Shown: piece by piece, positions 49,288 to 60,116 of the stretch
Position numbering within the stretch: the first letter of the stretch is position 1
How the letters are laid out: each line of letters begins with the position of its first letter
Source of the DNA: Gnetum montanum
Taxonomy: Eukaryota; Streptophyta; Gnetopsida; Gnetales; Gnetaceae
Direction: 5' to 3'
DNA: 64,000 bases
Assembly: GCA_015680685.1 (NCBI GenBank)
Contig: MNCI01024265.1
Location: 1 to 64,000, forward strand
Program-made: the position numbers and the translations under genes
The notes under the pieces: generated by a model
What the model was told of the DNA's origin: nothing
The model's input: only the letters and a program-made list of their open reading frames with translations
The model's database searches: none

Positions 49288-49374
49288 ACCCTAAACCCTA
49301 AACCCTAAATCCTACACCCTAAATCCTACATCCTAAACCCTAAATCCTAAACCCTAAACCCTAAACCCTACACT
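49285..49374 (+). repeat. interstitial telomere-type repeats
   Basis: About a dozen units of CCCTAAA mixed with variants cctaaat and ccctaca. CCCTAAA is the Arabidopsis-type plant telomere unit. The next bases begin direct repeat 1. Confidence 0.9.
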
Positions 49375-49498
49375 TGTTGGCTTTTTTGCCAAAAGTTCCA
49401 ACCTTTGATGACGTTGACTTGAGCACCCTTAAGTTTGAATGTTAATTTTCCTTGTACCTTCCCCCACCCCCATTCGGCTTGTACGATTGGGGTCCTCC

Positions 49499-49742
49499 TA
49501 TTTTTAGGCCTTATCCCTTATTTTTAGGCCTTATCCCCTATTTTTAGGCCTTATCCCCTATTTTTAGGCCTTATCTCCTATTTTTAGGCCTTATTCCCTA
49601 TTTTTAGTCCTTATCTCCTATTTTTAGGCCTTATCTCCTATTTTTAGACCTTATCTCATATTTTTAGGCCTTATCTCCTATTGTTAGGCCTTATCTCCTA
49701 TTTTTAGGCCTTATCCCCTATTTTTAGGCCTTATCCCCTATT
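49499..49742 (+). repeat. 20-bp tandem repeat, about 12 copies
   Basis: Unit tatttttaggccttatcccc with variation at the last five bases. Direct repeat 2 has one unit at the same place. Confidence 0.95.
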
Positions 49743-49834
49743 TTTCAAAGATGGGAGATTTAAGCCTATAAATTGTAAGGTACCGACATCCTCATCCTTT
49801 GTCGCTGCAGCTTCAGCTGGGAAGCCTCATTACT

Positions 49835-49883
49835 AATCCACACTGATGAGGGGTGAAAATCCCCAAAAACGTTTTGTGGGATT
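49835..49883 (+). ncRNA. hammerhead-shaped fold, copy 1 (core not canonical)
   Basis: The box ctgatga (49843-49849) is followed by a 4-bp stem ggggtgaaaatcccc, then aaaaacgtttt and a strand gggatt that pairs back with aatcc before the box, with one bulged A. This is the three-stem plan of a type I hammerhead ribozyme. Two required positions differ: box 2 reads AAAA instead of GAAA, and the base at the cleavage site would be G. As read it should be inactive, or the likeness is chance. Confidence 0.3.
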
Positions 49884-50013
49884 GTAATGTTTGATGAGTT
49901 TTTTCATTTCTTAAGGTTCAAATTTTAATCTCTTTTGATTTTAATCTTGTTTGCTGCCTACCATCCCTTGCCTAGCCACACAAGATCACTATAAAATTTT
50001 TAAGTTACCCTAA

Positions 50014-50668
50014 CTTTTTTCTTTATCTCGCTGCCTGGGTCAGGTTGTTCTCTGCATACAGCAACCCAGTTTGTTGCTGTTGCTCCTGTAGCCTTTCCAT
50101 TTTTCTTGGTTAGTTCTCCTTTTTTTGCAGGTTCGTTGCAGGTTCGTTGCAGGTTCATCATAGTTGATTGTGTTGCTAGATTCAGCGAACCACGGCATGA
50201 GGCTACTCCTAGCTCCGTACCTTGGTCAATCACCCAGCGTCCCGCTGATCTCTTGTGCACTAGTTTTGCTCACAACCAGTGCCTCTGTAGCATCCGTGCC
50301 AATTCAGCTCCATTTTTTCCTCTTTCCTTTTCTTCGATGGGATTCCGTTCCAGTTGCTTTTCATTCGGTTGCTCTGTGGATTCTGCCACCGCCCTTGCTG
50401 TCCTTTTGCTGCCACCGCCACCGCCGCCGCGCTTCTATTGACGCCGTCGCGCAACCGTCGCCGTTGTTCAGCTTGTTGATGCCACCGCTCTTTCTGCAGT
50501 TGCCTCCTTCGTTGCTTCTATATTCTATGGATCTCCCTTCTCTCCCTTTTCCTTCTCTCCCTTTCCCTTCTCTCCCTTCCCTTCTGCTATTATTGTGCGC
50601 TTTGGATCTCATCCGTCTTTGTTCGGTTGGACCCCTCATGTACACTTGATCAAACATGAGGGCTATCC
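50014..50668 (+). other. internal part between the direct repeats
   Basis: Unlike its surroundings it is GC-rich in places (gccaccgccaccgccgccgc near 50412) and has a CT-rich tract (50520-50585). There are two copies of gcaggttcgtt near 50130. Near the end, ccctcatgt (50633) and acatgaggg (50654) form an inverted repeat. It looks like the 5' untranslated region of a plant gene, possibly captured, but no protein frame is convincing. Confidence 0.45.
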
Positions 50669-51100
50669 TAAACCCTACAATTGTCGGCTTTTTTGCCAAA
50701 AGTTCCAACCTTTGATGACGTTGACTTGATCACCCTTAAGTTTGAATGTTAATTTGCCTTGTACCTTCCCCCACCCCCATTCGTCTTGTACAATTGGGGT
50801 CCTCCTATTTTTAGGCCTTATCCCCTATTTTTCAAAGATGGGAGATTTAAGCCTATAACTTGTAAGGTACCTGCATCCTCATCCTTTGCCGCTACAGCTT
50901 CAGCTGCGAAGCCTCATTACTAATCCACACTGATGAGGGGTGAAAATCCCCAAAAACGTTTTGTGGGATTGTAATGTTTGATGAGTTTTTTCATTTCTTA
51001 AGGTTCAGATTTTAATCTCTTTTGATTTTAATCTTGTTTGCTGCCTACCGTCCCTTTCCTAGCCGCACGAGATCTGTATAAAATTTTTAAGTTACCCTAA
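50669..51100 (+). repeat. long direct repeat 2 (432 bp)
   Basis: Second copy of 49360-50013 with a single 20-bp unit. It keeps the hammerhead-shaped segment (50922-50970, box ctgatga at 50930-50936) identical to copy 1 and ends in taagttaccctaa. Confidence 0.85.
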
Positions 51101-51285
51101 ATTTTTAAAATTTTTAAGTTACCAAAAATTTTTAAGTTACCAAAAATTTTTAAGTTACCCAAAATTTTTAAGTTACCCAAAATTTTTAAGTTACCAAAAA
51201 TTTTTAAGTTACCCAAAATTTTTAAGTTACCAAAAATTTTTAAGTTACCCAAAATTTTTAAGTTACTGAAAATTTTTAAGTTAGA
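51080..51285 (+). repeat. 18-bp tandem repeat, about 10 copies
   Basis: Unit aaatttttaagttaccca/a. A close variant lies at the left edge of the block (48958-49020) and one unit ends each direct repeat, so it seems to have spread from the repeat ends. Confidence 0.9.
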
Positions 51286-51295
51286 AAAAACCAAC

Positions 51296-53102
51296 AACAA
51301 ATATTCTAGTCATAGGAACAGAGCAAGTACAATCAATTGGATCAACTATAGTTGCAAAATGAGTAGGACCCTATATTTCACTAGTACAACAACCAAATTA
51401 CCAACCATTCATAAGCCATATTCAGCAAGTTTCAAAAATAATAAGTTGAGATAGTCAAGAAGTATCTAGCATGTACAAAGTGAAATATAATCCTAGTAGA
51501 CCTGCCATATCAATAAGACTCGCCAGTGGTCAAGTATCTTTGTAGACAAGAGAAAATGATGAACGAGCATATGAAATATCAAGGAACGTAACATCCTTCC
51601 GGTTGATGTTAGAAATAGGAGAAGAATCCATTGTGATGATTATGCAACATCAAGATGTAGTAGAATTAATTATTGATTATATCAAAAAAAATATTTAATA
51701 TTTCCATTTTGCCATTGGTAAACATTTTTGGAACCAAATATGTTCAAACATGGGCTATAATGTTAGGGAAAGAAATCATGTTTCTTGCAGAACATGAAGA
51801 TACTTTAGAAAAACTACTACATATAAGATAGGTTATGCAAAATATTTTTGATAATCCTAGTGATATCATTGAAATTTAGTTAGAGCTAGTTTATACAAAA
51901 GAAAAATTGGTTATAGCTAAGACCAGGATGTAGCACACTGAGAATGAATTGTAGAGGCTAAAAGAAGAATTAGCCACACTAAGAGTTGAAACATAAGAAC
52001 TTGTGCAATAAATTGTACTTGACTAGTTACTAAAATTCAAGTGTATATAAGTTAACCAACTAATGGATAAGTAAAGGTACATGGAAAAAGAAAGGAACAA
52101 GGCAGTGTAGAATGTTTCAGCTATAGAAGCCTAGATATATGCTCATGCAAAAGAAATTATTGTACTAGAAGAAGAAAAAAGAGAATTGCTATAGAGAATA
52201 TCATGTTGATAGATGTAGGAAAAAAAAGAATATGCTTAAGGAAAGCATTCATCAAATAGAAGAATAATTTGCTAGAGTAAACTTGGATATGAGAAAATTG
52301 GCTTAAGAGAATATAATCTTATCAATGGAAGAAGTGCATGCAATTAGACAAGAATTAGTAATCAAATTTATTGCATGGAAAAACAAGACTAAAAAACATG
52401 AACAGCTCAAGAAACACTTTAGAGACCAAGTGAGCATGTATAAGCAAATCAATGAAAAGAATATCTAGATGGTCAAATCCAAGATTAGTTCCATCACATA
52501 ATAGTTGTCTGATTGGAAACCATCTTGGAAAATCTTGCCCTAGTCCACCAAGGTAAACTAAAAATAAAAATGTATAGATTAAGGATTTAATAGAATACAT
52601 GGGGTTAGTAAATATGCCTTATGCTCACTTTACCATGTTAACAGTAGGTAGACCAAGAATAGAATTAGACCAATAATTGACTCACATGTGCTCCATGTAT
52701 AAGAAAGAGTTTGTAGACAAAAAAATATGAACAAAAAAAGCCTCACATTATAAAATATGAGCTTTAGGAAGTCTAATCAAGTTACCAAGAATAGAAGGAT
52801 GTAGTAGCAAACCTGGTTAGAAGAATATTATATTATTAAGAGATATAGAAAATGATTAAGACTTTTGAAGTAGAATGAACATAATTTGCAACATGGTATG
52901 TCAATGCTAATAGAATGTTTTTATAATTGTCATATCCTTAAGAAGTACTAACACTAGAAACATTGTTGAGGTGGTGTGTACTATGCATGATTCTAGGATA
53001 GAAGAAGAAAAGCTGAGAGCACTACTAAGAAAATATCAATTCAAGAAAGTAGATGCCAAGATGAAGAAGTCATTGAAGGAGCTACCACCACTAAGGACTT
53101 AA
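51296..53102 (+). pseudogene. El-F ORF3, 5'-truncated
   Basis: Recognised by MLEIGEESIVMIMQHQDVVE (about 51609), matching El-D MLEFGEGATVVVMQHHDVAG, and by KDVVANLVRRILYY (about 52797), matching KDVIANLARRLTNY. The stretch between is Lys/Glu/Leu-rich. It ends LPPLRT and taa at 53100-53102. The first third of the protein is missing at the repeat-block junction. Frameshifts and stops are common. Function unknown. Confidence 0.65.
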
Positions 53103-53335
53103 GAAGGCTACATCTAGCTTCAATCTTATTTTGTTTTATTGTTTTGTCATAAAGATCTATCATGTGTCAATCATGCATTTCATGATAATTTTGTAATACC
53201 ACTTAAACAAAGATATGACATTCATAGTTAGGATTCAATCATGTATATATGTCATGTTATTTAGTCTATGTAATACCACAAGTTTGTAATGATTCTATCC
53301 TCCTTTTCTTTAAACTTCAAGAAAAGATTTCAGTT

Positions 53336-53348
53336 AGTCATGGGGGTA
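53336..53348 (+). promoter_or_regulatory. El-F 3' polypurine tract
   Basis: agtcatgggggta before the LTR start tgataaag. Confidence 0.85.
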
Positions 53349-54061
53349 TGATAAAGCCTTTGATCTTGACGATTACGATATTATATTTATGATATCATAG
53401 CTCAATATATAATGTCTTGGATATGATGTAGTGGGTCATGGTCATGCTTATAAATATGAGTCTACCATCATGTCAAATGATAAATTTTTATTAATCCTTA
53501 TTAAAATTATTACAATTTATTTTTGTAAACTTAGAGTTAGTTGTGAATGTCTACAGTGTGGTAAATTATAGTTGTATAACATCTTTATTCGAGTGAATTA
53601 TTCCTGGATACAATTCATGAATGATAATAAAAATTAAGAGTTTTCTTCATCATTGTATCATTAAACATAGAATAGATTTACTTTTCAATGCCATTTACTT
53701 TTAGTTTTTTATTTATATTTTCTAAGTTATTTACTATTACCATGTTTGCTAATATGGGTGGAATAACTATGACTAGGTTTGAGCATAAAGTGTGATTGTT
53801 TGATAACCTAGTAGTGACATTACTTAATTTTCTCAATGATAAAGTTACTTGTTGATCCTAGTAATAATTACATTAGCCTAGGATGTATTTGGCAAGGTAG
53901 GACTAGATATTTATCACAAATAGGCTAGAATAGCTTTACATTCTTATTTTTCTTAGCTAATAGACTTCATATTCATTTTTACTATGTTTATCCTTAGCAT
54001 ACTTAAAGCCAAAAACAGCATCTAATCATATGCCTCACTATGAGTTAAACCATATTCTTTG
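53349..54061 (+). repeat. El-F 3' LTR, first part
   Basis: Starts tgataaagcc; gatattat/gatatcat repeats in U3, TATA box cttataaatatg near 53450, AATAAA near 53626. It is interrupted after ctttg (54057-54061). Confidence 0.8.
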
Positions 54062-55419
54062 TGAAACACCACAAAATTTTGGCCTAACACTTTCAAACAA
54101 AATTCAAGCTAAGCCATGTTGTTGCCCAACATAAGTACAACATGACCAAATTTGAGAGTCTCCAAAACGGCATGGAATGACGTTCAATGGAGAAAGCAAG
54201 GTCTCCCTGGGACCCACAGGCAACTGCACTAGTTTTTAGCACCCAGAATCAAAGGTTTCGAGCTCAAAATACTTCGTCTTCGCTGGGTACACTTTGGTTA
54301 TATTTTCTTACGCTGCACAATGTAAGGCTCAGCGTCACCAAATTTTGGAGCCCCAAAACTGAGCCAAAATAGGTCAAAACTGAGCACAAGGATCCCCCAT
54401 GACCTCCACTAATGGTTGCCCCAGGTTCCCAGCCCTCAAAATCCTGATTTCGGGCTCAAAAATACACTATTTTCATTGCTCATGCCAAGCTCACGCCTAG
54501 CTCACGCTCACGCCCATCTCATGCCCAGCTCACGTTAATAGCGTGAGCTGCCAAAAATGGCCCAGAACATATCAGACGCATGCTAAAAACACACCAAGGT
54601 AAGATCCAGTAGCTGATCCAAGCAAGCCAGAATCAAATTTTGATTGCAAATTCATTGTAATTTTTATTATAAGCTTTACCATGTGTGAGCTTGTCAAGCC
54701 CTTACGCTGCTTCCATGGGCGTAAGCTAGCTTGTGTTGTAAAAAATAGTGCACCTGATCTGGAATGTAATTGTCCATGTACACCTATCATGCGATCTGTT
54801 TTTCTTGCATCTCGCAGCTGCTGATCTGATTCATTCCTATACCCAATACAAGTAGATAAATACCCTGTTCCAACACATAAACGGGGTTGGGGATTGGAAA
54901 AATTTGGAGTAAGAAAACAAGGAATCCTGAGCCCAGACGCATGTGATTCCAACGCCTATAAACACCACGCATCGGGGCTTGACATCTAACTTGCAACGCA
55001 ACTATGTTTTGACCAGTGCACATTTCATTGATTAATACAACATTGTTCATTATTTTTCTATCCATTGTCTTATTCTAATTTATTTTCTGGATTTTCTATT
55101 GCATTGCATCTTCCTACATACATTCTGTTCACGGTTACATCCTGTTACGTTCATTACGCTCAGTTACATTCATTACGCTCTATTATTTTCATTACGCTCT
55201 ATTATTTTCTCTATTGTATGCTTGTGATGATAACCCCAGCACAGCCAATAGCGTACGCTCGGGGAAGTCCTTGGTTGATCTACGTGTAGACCATCCAAGG
55301 CACTCTACCTTCATTTTTCCAGCGTGCCCTCACACGAAGGTAGGATCGTCTGTATCTCTTCGAAGATCTTTCGGCGTTCGTTTCCTTCCAGCCTTACGTC
55401 GACAATTTCGGACAACACA
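54062..55419 (+). mobile_element. solo LTR of another retrotransposon
   Basis: 1358 bp, begins tgaaacacc and ends gacaacaca, flanked by ctttg on both sides (54057-54061, 55420-55424). TG...CA ends with a 5-bp duplication and no coding content are the signature of a solo LTR left by recombination between two LTRs. It is richer in GC than its surroundings, has repeated agctcacg phrases at 54488-54545 and a likely TATA box cctataaacacc at 54956. Its first bases resemble the start of El-G (tgaaacaccataaaattt). Confidence 0.85.
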
Positions 55420-55574
55420 CTTTGTACTTTACTAACTTCAATTGAGAAGACAATGATTGCTAACTTATTATCAACTAACTAGTATACTTAAATTATCCAT
55501 CCATGGATTATGATGTAATCATGTGTGAACACTTGTGACTTGTATGGTTGAGTGTTAGAAGTCTCTACTACTAA
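55420..55574 (+). repeat. El-F 3' LTR, second part
   Basis: Resumes with the duplicated ctttg and runs through attgagaagacaatg and gtatggttgagtg, matching the U5 end of the other LTRs. The end near 55574 is approximate. Confidence 0.7.
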
Positions 55575-56032
55575 TCTATACCAAAAAAAAAAATCTTCTA
55601 ATAGAAATAATTTGTTTGGCTTCGCTAACATCTAGAATATAAATCTAGATATGGAAACTCTACTAAATATAAGTGAAGCTAGAACCAAGCCTATGCAACC
55701 ATTCAAATCTATAGTTTGAAGTTAATTTGATCAATCTTATCCACTCAAGGATTTCCATCAATAGTACTTCTAGCTTGATAGAAAAATTTATTAGAATTAT
55801 CATCTTTTTTATTTTTATATCTTTATTAAGTGCACATTCTATTTTAGATGCTACCTATTCAAAAAAATGCATTATGATATATATTTAACAAATCTGAGAT
55901 ATTGAGATGTATGTTTTAATTATTTGGCTTTGAATTTGTAATTTTGTTGGTATTCTAAGGTTATATCATAAAATTTATTTCTTTTTGTCTCTTTTTGGAG
56001 GGTATTAGATTCCAAAATAATTATAATATAGG
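55575..56032. other. AT-rich DNA, nothing recognised
   Basis: No frame, repeat or motif that I can name. Confidence 0.5.
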
Positions 56033-56218
56033 TGATGAGCGGCGAGTTACCCCTATCCCAACCATATGAATCACAAGCATTCATGCACAATTTGGTCAAA
56101 TTCTGCAGACCTTAAGTTCTTAAGTACACTAGTTTTAACACATGAAATCTAATTGGAATGATAATTGTCTTCTTAGTTCCACCCGTGAGGTACAAGTATA
56201 TGGTTAAGTGCAACTAAG
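56033..56218 (-). repeat. minus-strand LTR end, truncated
   Basis: Starts tgatgagcggcgag and is the reverse complement of the U5 end of El-C-type LTRs (…catatggttggg, then ccgctcatca). It is cut at 56218 by the next LTR. Confidence 0.75.
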
Positions 56219-56429
56219 TGATGAGTGGTGAGGTACCCCTACGCTCAACCATACGAATACAAGTGTTTCATGCACGATTCGATCAAATTCCAATGACTAA
56301 GTGCTTATGTGCCATTGTGGAACAAGGACGAGTTGGTTGATCATTATCTTCCCAAGCTTACTTGTATGTCATGATTGTATGGTTAAGTAAACTTGAGGCA
56401 TATGATTTTTATAGCTTTTATGTTTTTAT
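56219..56429 (-). repeat. second minus-strand LTR end, truncated
   Basis: Starts tgatgagtggtgag and matches the reverse complement of El-A/El-B U5, including aaaaaccataaaaatcatatgcctcaag. It sits inside the previous LTR and is itself cut at 56429 by El-G. Confidence 0.75.
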
Positions 56430-56700
56430 TGAAACACCATAAAATTTCGAGACCCTCTTGCTTCACTAGGGTCTTCGCATTCAGGCAAAGACTTCCACAA
56501 GTGTAGCATCATGACAGTTTGGCCAAAAGGTATAGACATTGAGGTTAGACTGTCTAGTCCGGCAAGTTTTCTACTCCCAGAGCTAATAGGCTCAATGGAC
56601 TCTCCTGCCTGCCCACCTAGACAACTCACTCGGCTATCAGTCTACACAGAAACTGTGCTAGGAGTTGTCGGCGATGCTCGGGATGAGCAAAACAATTCAT

Positions 56701-58248
56701 GATCACATCCGCACAGTCACAACCTACACTTTGATTAGTAACAGGTAGCCATGCCATGCCCTTGGCGTATCAACACGCCTATTCCCACATCTCATTCCCA
56801 AGCACTACCCCCCGCAATTTGTTCCCTAGTCCATTCCTGCATCGTATCATGCACCGATCATGGCTACCATGCCCTACATTCATACAGTTCCTACATCGCA
56901 GTTGCATATAGTTTCCACATCCATTCCAGTGTCTACACCTATTCTGTCATCAGTGGCAGGTCCACTGCCAACCACGTGGTGGACCCCATTCACTTTCCCT
57001 CCTATTTCGCAACCTTCGCAAATGTCCCACTATGCTCACCATCAAATGTACCAGATCCCGCAAGCGGTATATCCAAGCGTAGGACCCTAGTCTGCCCCAC
57101 TGATCACACGAACAACCAACCCCGTAGAATCATTAGTGGCCGCTGCTCCAACAGCACCACCCACTGGGTGGTGGACACCACAAGCAACACCTTTCATAGG
57201 GGTTGCCCCAATGGCACCACCTATGAGCTAGGTTGCTGCCCCTACCATGCCACCAATGGTAGCTGCCCCTGCAACTCCCCAACTATCTACGTTGCCCCTG
57301 GGTCTGGATCAAGCATTTCAACTTATCCAGACTCTTACCGAAGAGGTTCGACGCCTCAAAGCTGCTGGTTCTAATACAGTGCAGGTCATGGATTTCTACC
57401 ATGACGATCCCATCAGCCCAACAGTCCCTATGCTAACATTACCCCCTGGGATGCCACTCCCCCACTTCACAAAATATAATGGGGAGGGTGATCCCAATGT
57501 GCATCTTGTTACATTTAGATCTAAGTCCCTTCTTTTGCAACAATGGCCACACACAATCATCCGCATCTTTGTTATGTCTTTGATGGGCAAGGCTTTGGAC
57601 TGGTATCGCGTGCTTCCACGCTCTTCTATCTCAACCCTAGAGGAGCTGTTGACCCAATTCGTAACTCGTTTCAAGTATAACTTGAGACCAGAAGTTACGC
57701 TACATCAGTTAATGAGCGTGAAGCAAGATCCCTTGGAACCAGTCCAAAAATTCATACAGTGGTGGAGTGTCATCCTTAATGAGATCCGCGAGCCTATCGC
57801 GGAGGCCCATCTGCTAGCCATCTTTAAGGGTGTAGTGAACGACTTCATTAAGTCCAAACTATATTATCTCGCTCCAAGAACTCTTAGTCAGGCTTTTTCC
57901 TTGACCAAGAGCATAGAAGACGTGGCCAAGGCAAGCAAAGATCAGGCCTATGTTGTATACAAGAGCACGTTTATCAAGAGGGAAAAAGATAAGGGCAAGG
58001 CTACAATAGCCATAATGGCCACTGTGGCAAACGAAGCTAAGTCCAACAAGAAAAACAAGATGGTGACCACTGTGCTAACTAACCCTGCACGTAACCCAGG
58101 CAATGTTGCTCAACCCTCCATGTCGGCACTCAAAGCATACACTCCGCCTAAGCCTAATTTCGAGTGTAAAGATCGCTTTAAATACACCCTGCTACCTGTT
58201 AAACCTTCAAAACTACTAAAGCAATTACTGGGGGCAAGGTATATCTAA
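56701..58248 (+). pseudogene. gag: El-G Tat-like gag
   Basis: One frame with a Pro/Gln/Met-rich N-terminal part broken by TAG codons (57088, 57231), then clean from 57247 for 333 codons. The gag core runs FTKYNGEGDPNVHLVTF (about 57460), MSLMGKALDWYRVLPRSSIS, LEELLTQFVTRFKYNL and LYYLAPRTLSQAFSLTKSIE. These follow the Tat/Ogre pattern (GDP..HL..F, ALTWY, F...Y.YN). The upstream start is uncertain because the leader is not recognised. The frame stops at 58246-58248, just before the zinc-knuckle part. Confidence 0.85.
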
Positions 58249-58662
58249 CAAAAGTAGATGTTAGAGGAGGCAGCCAAAAGGCATCAATAGTACTATGAGC
58301 TCCTTAGGAACCCCTGCTTGGCTTTGCCCAATGAGCCGCTAGTCCCTAAGAATTTCAGGCTGGAGTGGTTCTGTGACTACCACCAACTGTGTGGTCATGA
58401 CACAAATTACTGTTTGGCATTAAACGATGACATTCAAAGAATGATTAATCAAGGGAAGCTAGTTCTAGACAAAAGCAACCCCATGCATCCCAAGAATCAA
58501 TCTATGCATGTTTACATAGACCCACTTAACGCCAACAACGCCAGTTACATTATCAACACTATCGACATGGATAGTAATCCCAAACTGCCTCAGCAGTCAT
58601 TTGTTTTTTGCATGCCTCAGCGTAGTGCACCAACACTAGCAGCGGCTAAAAAAACCCCATAG
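58249..58662 (+). pseudogene. gag: El-G gag C-terminal zinc-knuckle segment
   Basis: After stops at 58246 and near 58290 the frame from 58318 reads FCDYHQLCGHDTNYCLALND, a C-x2-H-x4-H-x4-C arrangement typical of the nucleocapsid part of Tat-type gag (CDFH...GHDTE.C), followed by DIQRMINQGKL and NASYIINTIDMD. It would bind RNA. A stop follows at 58660-58662. Confidence 0.75.
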
Positions 58663-59340
58663 CAATCGTTTGTCCTAAGGGTCCCCACTCCGACATCCAC
58701 CCCTGCATCTTCTACAAACAAGATTGCACTACCACCCGAATTAACACCGAAAGCACCATTCATCATCAAGGGGCCAAGCCATTCAATCACCCTAGCCTTG
58801 CATAAGATGACACCATAGCCTTTGCGTCCATGGAAATGAGAAGAGCGCTCAATAGGTGAGGCGACAATGGAAGGTACCGTCCCAGGTCCTTCCATGCCTA
58901 TCCCCTCATCCTCTGCATCTATGTCCTTGTCACCAAAGCTTAACACTGCTACATGCTCACGGTCATAGCCACCTCGCCCGAAAGGGTTGGATCCCAAGCT
59001 CGAAACTATTCCTCCTCAGGAAATTCGTCTCCTAGGATGAATGGAAGAGGAGAAGGATAGCAAGCAATAGGAATGTGGACGAGACCTCTTTAATGCTCTT
59101 ACTTAGGTCAAGTAGGCTCTAAAACAAAAGAACATAATGTTGAGCCTATATGACCTAATAATGACTTCCACTGCACACCGTGAGGCTCTGGTTCGCATGT
59201 TAACGGTAATACCAGTTGATGAGAACATGCCAATAGAAGAGAAAGCAATTCACTTGGTTATGCTTCTTTCTATGCCTACAAAACCGCAACCATCCTAATT
59301 GACATTCTGTGACGATTCCATTAGGGAAGACCCTGAAAAG

Positions 59341-59775
59341 GGTGAGGTGACTACAATGCCTCTATTCATCACAATTCAGGTCGGTCAACATAAGATCTGA
59401 AGAGTACACATTGATGACGGGGTTGCTACGAGCATCATCCCATTCCCCATTGTGGATAAACTGGGTTTGGTAGACCAAATCAAACCCACGACAATGTCAT
59501 TCTTGAAGTCATTCAACGGGGCACGAGTCGTGGTAAAAGGCACTATTCACAATGACTTTGTCACAGGGTACTAGTTCCCCACAAATGTAATGTTTATCAT
59601 GGTGGAAGAGATGCCCGGGTTTAACCTGATCCTGGGGAGGTCATGGTTAGCCCAACTTAGGGTCGTCTCTTCATCCATACATCAGGAAATCCATCTACCC
59701 TATGCAAGATGGGAGGTGGTGATCCATGGTGATGAGGTGGCAACACAAGCAATAAACAACGTAGATATGGAATAG
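59341..59775 (+). pseudogene. pro: El-G aspartic protease, active site altered
   Basis: The sequence around 59400 reads VHIDDGVATSIIPFPIVDKL; the expected DSGA/DTGA has become DDGV. The second landmark, FNLILGRSWLAQL, is at about 59620 (family: ILLGRPWL). Stops at 59398 and 59572 break the frame. Nothing resembling RT follows in the 350 bases up to the minisatellite. Confidence 0.7.
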
Positions 59776-60116
59776 GGTTCAGAGGTCATAACCTTCGAGA
59801 ACGAGGCGCCTGTCTCCATCAGCACTAATTGTTTAACAAAAGAGCTGGCCCAACCCACTAGCTCAGAAAACGAAAATGCGTGGGCCTTTCCAAGCAAAAG
59901 ACAATGATGTAGATGAATGCCGTAGTAAAGCTTCTCAGCCTTATGTCTCACCAAATCCACGATGGGTTAGGAAGCAGTTACGTATAGCATAGCAAATCCA
60001 CTGCTTCCTACTCTGTTAACATCCATTGTACATTTCTTGCTTGTTTGCTTCACATCCATTCATCTACGCTAGGTGTCTAACTTTGTTTAAAACATGATTA
60101 CATGTCTTCCATTTGT

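Larger units (their letters stand above)
49360..50013 (+). repeat. long direct repeat 1 (654 bp)
   Basis: From ctaaaccctacacttgttgg to taagttaccctaa. It matches 50669-51100 almost base for base except for a 20-bp array expanded from one to twelve units (49499-49742), which accounts for the 222-bp length difference. Confidence 0.85.
48948..51295 (+). mobile_element. block of satellites, telomeric repeats and a direct-repeat element
   Basis: This block separates the broken 3' region of El-E from the broken ORF3 of El-F. Order: an 18-19-bp repeat (aaaatttttaagtttaccc), a 24-bp repeat, CCCTAAA repeats, long direct repeat 1, a 655-bp CT- and GC-rich internal part, direct repeat 2, and the 18-bp repeat again. 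The pair of direct repeats looks like the termini of a short non-autonomous retroelement, but no primer site or polypurine tract is evident. A Penelope-like or retrozyme-like origin fits some features; the class is open. Confidence 0.5.
51296..55574 (+). mobile_element. El-F: 3' part of an ORF3-bearing retrotransposon
   Basis: Plus-strand ORF3 (truncated at its start), the 3' untranslated stretch, polypurine tract and an LTR of about 863 bp that is split by a younger solo LTR. Its LTR length equals that of El-D, and its ORF3 is homologous to El-C and El-D. Confidence 0.8.

Noticed and set aside
50164-50649. A 161-codon open frame on the plus strand
   Set aside because: It is made of CT-rich and CCG-rich low-complexity sequence (repeated SLPFPSLPFPS), has overlapping open frames on both strands, and no domain.
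51097-51300. Open frame on the minus strand reading ILGNLKIFGNLK repeatedly
   Set aside because: It is a translation of the 18-bp tandem repeat; unit length is a multiple of three, so it stays open by chance.
54540-54580. tRNA or rRNA gene in the GC-rich solo LTR
   Set aside because: The inverted agctcacg/cgtgagct words are part of a repeated LTR motif and no cloverleaf forms.
56751-57374. 207-codon frame at the start of El-G gag
   Set aside because: It is out of frame with the clear gag core and its Ser/Tyr/His-rich content is the shadow of the Pro/Gln-rich gag N-terminus.
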